In this document: in pieces, positions 7,414 through 9,953 of the stretch
Layout: every line of letters begins with the position of its first letter
How positions within the stretch are numbered: position 1 is the stretch's first letter
Assembly: GCA_002342205.1 (NCBI GenBank)
Contig: DDPN01000156.1
Span: 9,561 to 19,513, forward strand
Reading direction: 5' to 3'
Length of the DNA: 9,953 nt
Origin: Chitinophagaceae bacterium UBA2467
GTDB lineage: Bacteria; Bacteroidota; Bacteroidia; Chitinophagales; Chitinophagaceae
Translations under genes and position numbers: made by a program
The notes under the pieces: generated by a model
Database searches by the model: none
What the model saw: only the letters and a program-made list of their open reading frames with translations
What the model was told of the DNA's origin: nothing

Positions 7414-8409
7414 TTAGTCAGTAATGAAGGGGTACGCAGGATCGATATAAATATCTTTTAAAACTTCACTGTCATCTGGCCAAGGACTTTCTTCGGCAAA
7501 TTGAACAGATGCAGCAACCATTTGATCAACACGTTGATTAATCTGATCAATTGCTTCTTGTGAAGCCATTCCTTCTTGCAAAATAGTCCCTAGTACCAGC
7601 TGAATTGGATCTTTAGATTTATAATCGTCTACCTCTTCTTTGCTACGGTATTTCTGAGGATCACTAATGGAGTGCCCTTTATAACGATATGTTTTTATTT
7701 CTAGTAAAGTTGGACCTCCTTTCTCACGTGCACGATTTACAGCACGACTCACTCCGTTGTGTACAGCCTCCGCGCTCATCCCGTCTATAATGTCTGCTGG
7801 CATTTCGTACGCGTCAGCTAATTTGTAAATATCAATTACATTGGAAGTACGCTGAATGGAGGTTCCCATTGCATAGTTATTGTTCTCACAAATAAATACG
7901 ACAGGAAGCTTCCAAAGCATAGCCAAATTAAAAGTTTCATGTAGCATACCTTGACGTGCAGCACCATCACCGAAAAAAGCAAGTACTACGTTGTCGGTAT
8001 TACGATATTGTTCAGCAAAAGCCAGCCCGGCTCCAGTTCCAATTTGAGCTCCAACAATTCCATGACCACCGTAGAAATTATTTTCCTTGCTAAAGAAGTG
8101 CATACTTCCACCTTTTCCCTTCGCACACCCTGTTGCTTTACCGTATAATTCTGCCATGCAGCTGTTAACTGTTACTCCCTTTGCAATAGCCAATCCATGA
8201 TCACGATAAGCAGTAATGAAAAGGTCAGATGGTCTGGTGGCCGTCATACAACCCGCAGCTATTGCTTCTTGCCCCACATAAGCATGAAAGAATCCTCTTA
8301 TTTTTCCCTCCATTTTATACTTCTCTTCCGCCATCAGTTCAAATTGCCTGATCAGCTGCATCAGCTCATACCAATAGAGGTAGGTTTCCTTGGAGAATTT
8401 GCTGTTCAC
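7414..8409 (-). CDS. pdhA: Pyruvate dehydrogenase E1 component, alpha subunit
   Basis: This is the thiamine-diphosphate-dependent E1 alpha chain that, with E1 beta, decarboxylates pyruvate and passes the acetyl group to the E2 lipoyl domain. Counted from the GTG start proposed here, the protein has 331 residues. Visible marks are the N-terminal KFSKETYLYWYE, KIRGFFHAYVGQEA (about 36–49), YRDHG (68–72), the SMHFF…GGHGIVGAQ segment, the ThDP/Mg motif from GDGAARQ (147–153) to ENNNYAMGT, and the loop YRYKGHSISDP that binds ThDP. Substitutes in the same superfamily are branched-chain E1 alpha and acetoin dehydrogenase; the motifs favour PdhA. The frame stays open upstream to an ATG at 8475, but that extension is unlike the family, overlaps the recF start and contains a promoter-like box. 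No E1 beta, E2 or E3 gene lies beside it. Confidence 0.93.
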   Translation of the reverse strand: MNSKFSKETYLYWYELMQLIRQFELMAEEKYKMEGKIRGFFHAYVGQEAIAAGCMTATRPSDLFITAYRDHGLAIAKGVTVNSCMAELYGKATGCAKGKGGSMHFFSKENNFYGGHGIVGAQIGTGAGLAFAEQYRNTDNVVLAFFGDGAARQGMLHETFNLAMLWKLPVVFICENNNYAMGTSIQRTSNVIDIYKLADAYEMPADIIDGMSAEAVHNGVSRAVNRAREKGGPTLLEIKTYRYKGHSISDPQKYRSKEEVDDYKSKDPIQLVLGTILQEGMASQEAIDQINQRVDQMVAASVQFAEESPWPDDSEVLKDIYIDPAYPFITD

Positions 8410-8428
8410 GAGGTTCAATTTTGAGTCG

Positions 8429-8436
8429 CAAAAATA
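8429..8436 (-). promoter_or_regulatory. Candidate -7 promoter box for pdhA
   Basis: The minus strand reads TATTTTTG, an exact match to TAnnTTTG, ending 19 bases before the GTG proposed as the pdhA start (8409). It lies inside the longer open frame that begins at 8475, so if it is used, starts at 8475 and 8451 cannot be translated from this transcript. A clear -33 TTTG is not visible. Confidence 0.4.
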
Positions 8437-8473
8437 AGGGAAAGACCCCATATTAGGTAAATTGCAGTCTGTC

Positions 8474-9580
8474 ATGAGTCAGCTCCGAGAAATAGCCCTT
8501 TTCCAGTTTAAAAACTACCCAGAAAAAAGACTTACTTTTTCTAAACGAATTATTGGATTTACAGGGAAAAATGGAGTTGGGAAAACCAATCTTTTAGACG
8601 CAATCCACTACCTGGGGTTAACCAAAAGCTATTTTGGAAAAACAGATTTACAATCAGCTCATTTTGGTCAGCAGGGCTTCCGTATCCAGGGATTATTTGA
8701 GAAAAATGGAAAGATCGATGACGTGAGTTGCATATACCGAGAAAATGGTAAAAAAGAGATTTCGATTAATGGGAACATACTACCCCGCAACACCGAACAT
8801 ATTGGACAATATCCTATTGTTTTAATAGCCCCAGATGACATTCAATTGATCACAGGAGAGAGTCGAGACCGAAGAGTATTTATTGATCAGTTGATCTCCC
8901 AGTTGGACACATCCTACCTCCATCACTTGCTCTCCTACAACCGACTGTTACAGCAGCGAAATGCCTTGTTGAAAGAAATGGCAGCAAAAAGGCTTTTTGA
9001 AGATTCACTTCTTGATGTACTAGACCAACAGCTAGTCCCCTACGGTTTATTAATATTCGAGAAGAGAAAGAAAATCTTAGAAGAGCTAATCCCGATAGCC
9101 AAGGAAATTTACGAGCATTTAGCTAGTTCGCCAGAAAAAACAGACACAGAATTACTAGGCTTATTTTATAAAAGCGAGCTTGAAAAGACAGAGTTCAGTG
9201 AGCTCTTAAAAATGAGCAAGAGTAAAGATCTTTATCTGCAACGCACAACTAAAGGCGTACATCGCGATGACCTGGAATGTTTATTCCAAAACCACCCATT
9301 CAAACAAATTGCCTCACAGGGACAGCGAAAAAGCTTATTATTTTCATTAAAATTGGCCGCTCTTCAATTGTTAGACAATAACCATTCAAATCCACCCCTT
9401 TTGTTGCTGGATGATTTTTTTGAAAAATTAGATGATTCCAGAATAGAAAATCTTTTACAATTAGTATGTAATCAAGTTCGCTCCCAAGTATTTTTATCGC
9501 ACACCTCTTCTGAAAAACTTCATTTCCATCTCAAAAAGATAAATGTGCCTTACGAGATATTTGAAATTACTGGCACTTAA
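8474..9580 (+). CDS. recF: DNA replication and repair protein RecF
   Basis: An SMC-like ATPase that binds gapped DNA and, with RecO and RecR, helps load RecA at stalled forks. From the ATG at 8474 it has 368 residues, the usual size. The Walker A loop GKNGVGKT is at 31–38 after the N-terminal 'LFQFKNY' strand typical of RecF. The helical arm domain covers about 130–250. The ABC signature SQGQRKS is at 281–287, preceded by GVHRDD, and Walker B LLLLDD is at 309–314 with D-loop KLDDSR at 318–323. The switch position reads FLSHTS (340–345), where many RecF proteins have a T-D-T-type sequence. I prefer the ATG to a TTG four codons upstream. It is divergent from pdhA, and the downstream DciA-like gene follows after 9 bp. 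Confidence 0.97.
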   Translation: MSQLREIALFQFKNYPEKRLTFSKRIIGFTGKNGVGKTNLLDAIHYLGLTKSYFGKTDLQSAHFGQQGFRIQGLFEKNGKIDDVSCIYRENGKKEISINGNILPRNTEHIGQYPIVLIAPDDIQLITGESRDRRVFIDQLISQLDTSYLHHLLSYNRLLQQRNALLKEMAAKRLFEDSLLDVLDQQLVPYGLLIFEKRKKILEELIPIAKEIYEHLASSPEKTDTELLGLFYKSELEKTEFSELLKMSKSKDLYLQRTTKGVHRDDLECLFQNHPFKQIASQGQRKSLLFSLKLAALQLLDNNHSNPPLLLLDDFFEKLDDSRIENLLQLVCNQVRSQVFLSHTSSEKLHFHLKKINVPYEIFEITGT

Positions 9581-9585
9581 CTTTG
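9578..9585 (+). promoter_or_regulatory. Candidate -7 promoter box overlapping the recF stop codon
   Basis: TAACTTTG is an exact match to TAnnTTTG. Its first three bases are the recF stop codon, and it ends 4 bases before the ATG of the DciA-like gene. A TTTG at 9560–9563 lies 14 bases upstream, closer than the usual 17–23. If active, the transcript would begin about at the start codon. A chance match is possible in AT-rich DNA. Confidence 0.3.
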
Positions 9586-9589
9586 TATT

Positions 9590-9871
9590 ATGTCCACCTA
9601 CTCACTCTCAGAGGCTTTACAAGTTTTTTTAAAGGAAAGTAGAATTAAAGACGAAATGCTTGCCTTGCAAATTCAAGATGCTTGGGAGACCATTATGGGA
9701 AAGACAATTGCTCGCTACACTGACCAAGTTAGAATACACGGAAATAAATTACATATCCATACCAAAGTAGGCCCCCTTCGAAATGAATTAATTTATCAAC
9801 GTGAAACTGTAATACAAAAAGTAAATGCCTTTTTGGGATCGGTGATTGTCAACGAAGTGATCGTACACTAA
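9590..9871 (+). CDS. DUF721 protein, DciA-like
   Basis: A 93-residue protein made of one DUF721 domain. The first half is helical (SLSEALQVFLKE, then an AWETIMGKTI segment with Trp32 and Gly37). The second half has the strand pair VRIHGNKLHIHTKVGPLRNELIYQRETVIQKVN (48–79), which is the hallmark of the family and resembles a KH-like fold. DUF721 includes DciA, the replicative helicase loader/operator of most bacteria that lack DnaC. The Bacteroidota versions are short, as here, and usually sit beside recF. Adjacency to recF with a 9-bp gap suggests cotranscription and a role at the replication fork. That it acts as a helicase loader here is inferred from the family. Confidence 0.9.
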   Translation: MSTYSLSEALQVFLKESRIKDEMLALQIQDAWETIMGKTIARYTDQVRIHGNKLHIHTKVGPLRNELIYQRETVIQKVNAFLGSVIVNEVIVH

Positions 9872-9902
9872 GTTGACCTAGAAGTCGACTGCTGCTTTTT
9901 TT
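9871..9902 (+). terminator. Candidate intrinsic terminator after the recF–DUF721 pair
   Basis: AGTTGAC (9871–9877) and GTCGACT (9884–9890) form a 7-bp stem with a 6-base loop. After five bases comes a run of seven T (9896–9902). In plus-strand RNA the one irregular pair (9874 with 9887) is a U·G wobble; on the other strand it is a mismatch. The stem overlaps the last base of the DUF721 stop codon. The short stem and the five-base gap before the T run keep confidence moderate. Confidence 0.45.
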
Positions 9903-9953
9903 CTAACAACTTTACCTTTCGAAAGTAAATAGATACAGGGGCTTGTTCTGGCA
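9878..9953 (-). CDS. Possible C-terminal end of a convergent gene cut by the right edge
   Basis: On the minus strand a frame is open from the window edge to a TAG at 9880–9878, giving 24 residues that end 'GKVVRKKAAVDF'. The 'IYLLSKGKVVRKK' run loosely recalls the last strands of type IX secretion (type A) sorting domains of Bacteroidota, which end in a G-x-Y strand and a Lys-rich strand. Here a Cys stands where Gly is usual, and the segment is shorter than normal. Another minus-strand frame is open to a stop at 9873–9871, so the frame is not certain. Confidence 0.3.
   Translation of the reverse strand, partial: ARTSPCIYLLSKGKVVRKKAAVDF

Noticed and set aside
8462..8476. recF starting at the TTG at 8462
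   Set aside because: The ATG four codons downstream gives the usual RecF N-terminus, and the extra residues have no family support.
1..9953. Mobile elements, CRISPR arrays, tRNA or rRNA genes, riboswitches, or a novel multi-gene defence system
   Set aside because: No transposase or integrase motifs, no spaced direct repeats, no cloverleaf or rRNA-like stretches and no unexplained gene-free stretch were seen; the genes are ordinary chromosomal families.

Overview
The window is about 10 kb of compact, AT-rich bacterial chromosome that looks like a member of the Bacteroidota, most likely Cytophagales or Chitinophagales. The reasons are protein style (GyrA, a single-chain saccharopine reductase, a PdhA beginning 'KFSKETYLYWYE'), the recF–DUF721 pair, the lack of Shine-Dalgarno sequences, and several TAnnTTTG boxes, the -7 element of the Bacteroidota primary sigma factor. 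This assignment is an inference; there is no rRNA to anchor it.

Left block (1–4097). A minus-strand pair holds gyrA (DNA gyrase A subunit) followed by a gene for a secreted, helical TPR-like protein of unknown role. The pair ends in a good hairpin terminator at 129–156. The first ~84 bases may be the end of a gene entering from the left.

Middle block (4098–8409). A 149-bp divergent spacer separates gyrA from a plus-strand saccharopine dehydrogenase/reductase gene. That gene converges, with a 7-bp overlap, on a minus-strand cluster read in the order pdhA (pyruvate dehydrogenase E1 alpha), membrane-anchored TPR protein, CCG-domain Fe-S protein (LutA/YkgE type) and EVE-domain protein. Spacing of 29, 11 and 11 bp suggests one operon.

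Right block (8474–9953). Divergent from pdhA are recF (recombination mediator ATPase) and, 9 bp later, a DUF721/DciA-like gene, followed by a candidate terminator at 9871–9902. A last minus-strand frame may be the C-terminus of a convergent gene.

The genes are mostly housekeeping: DNA topology (gyrA), repair and replication (recF, dciA-like), central carbon metabolism (pdhA) and lysine metabolism. I see no mobile element, CRISPR array, tRNA, rRNA or defence island, and no convincing undescribed system. The points worth checking are start sites and promoter architecture: the pdhA/recF head-to-head junction, possible leaderless starts, and a TTG start. The company kept by the E1 alpha subunit is also worth a look. 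No gene-free stretch exceeds about 160 bases.
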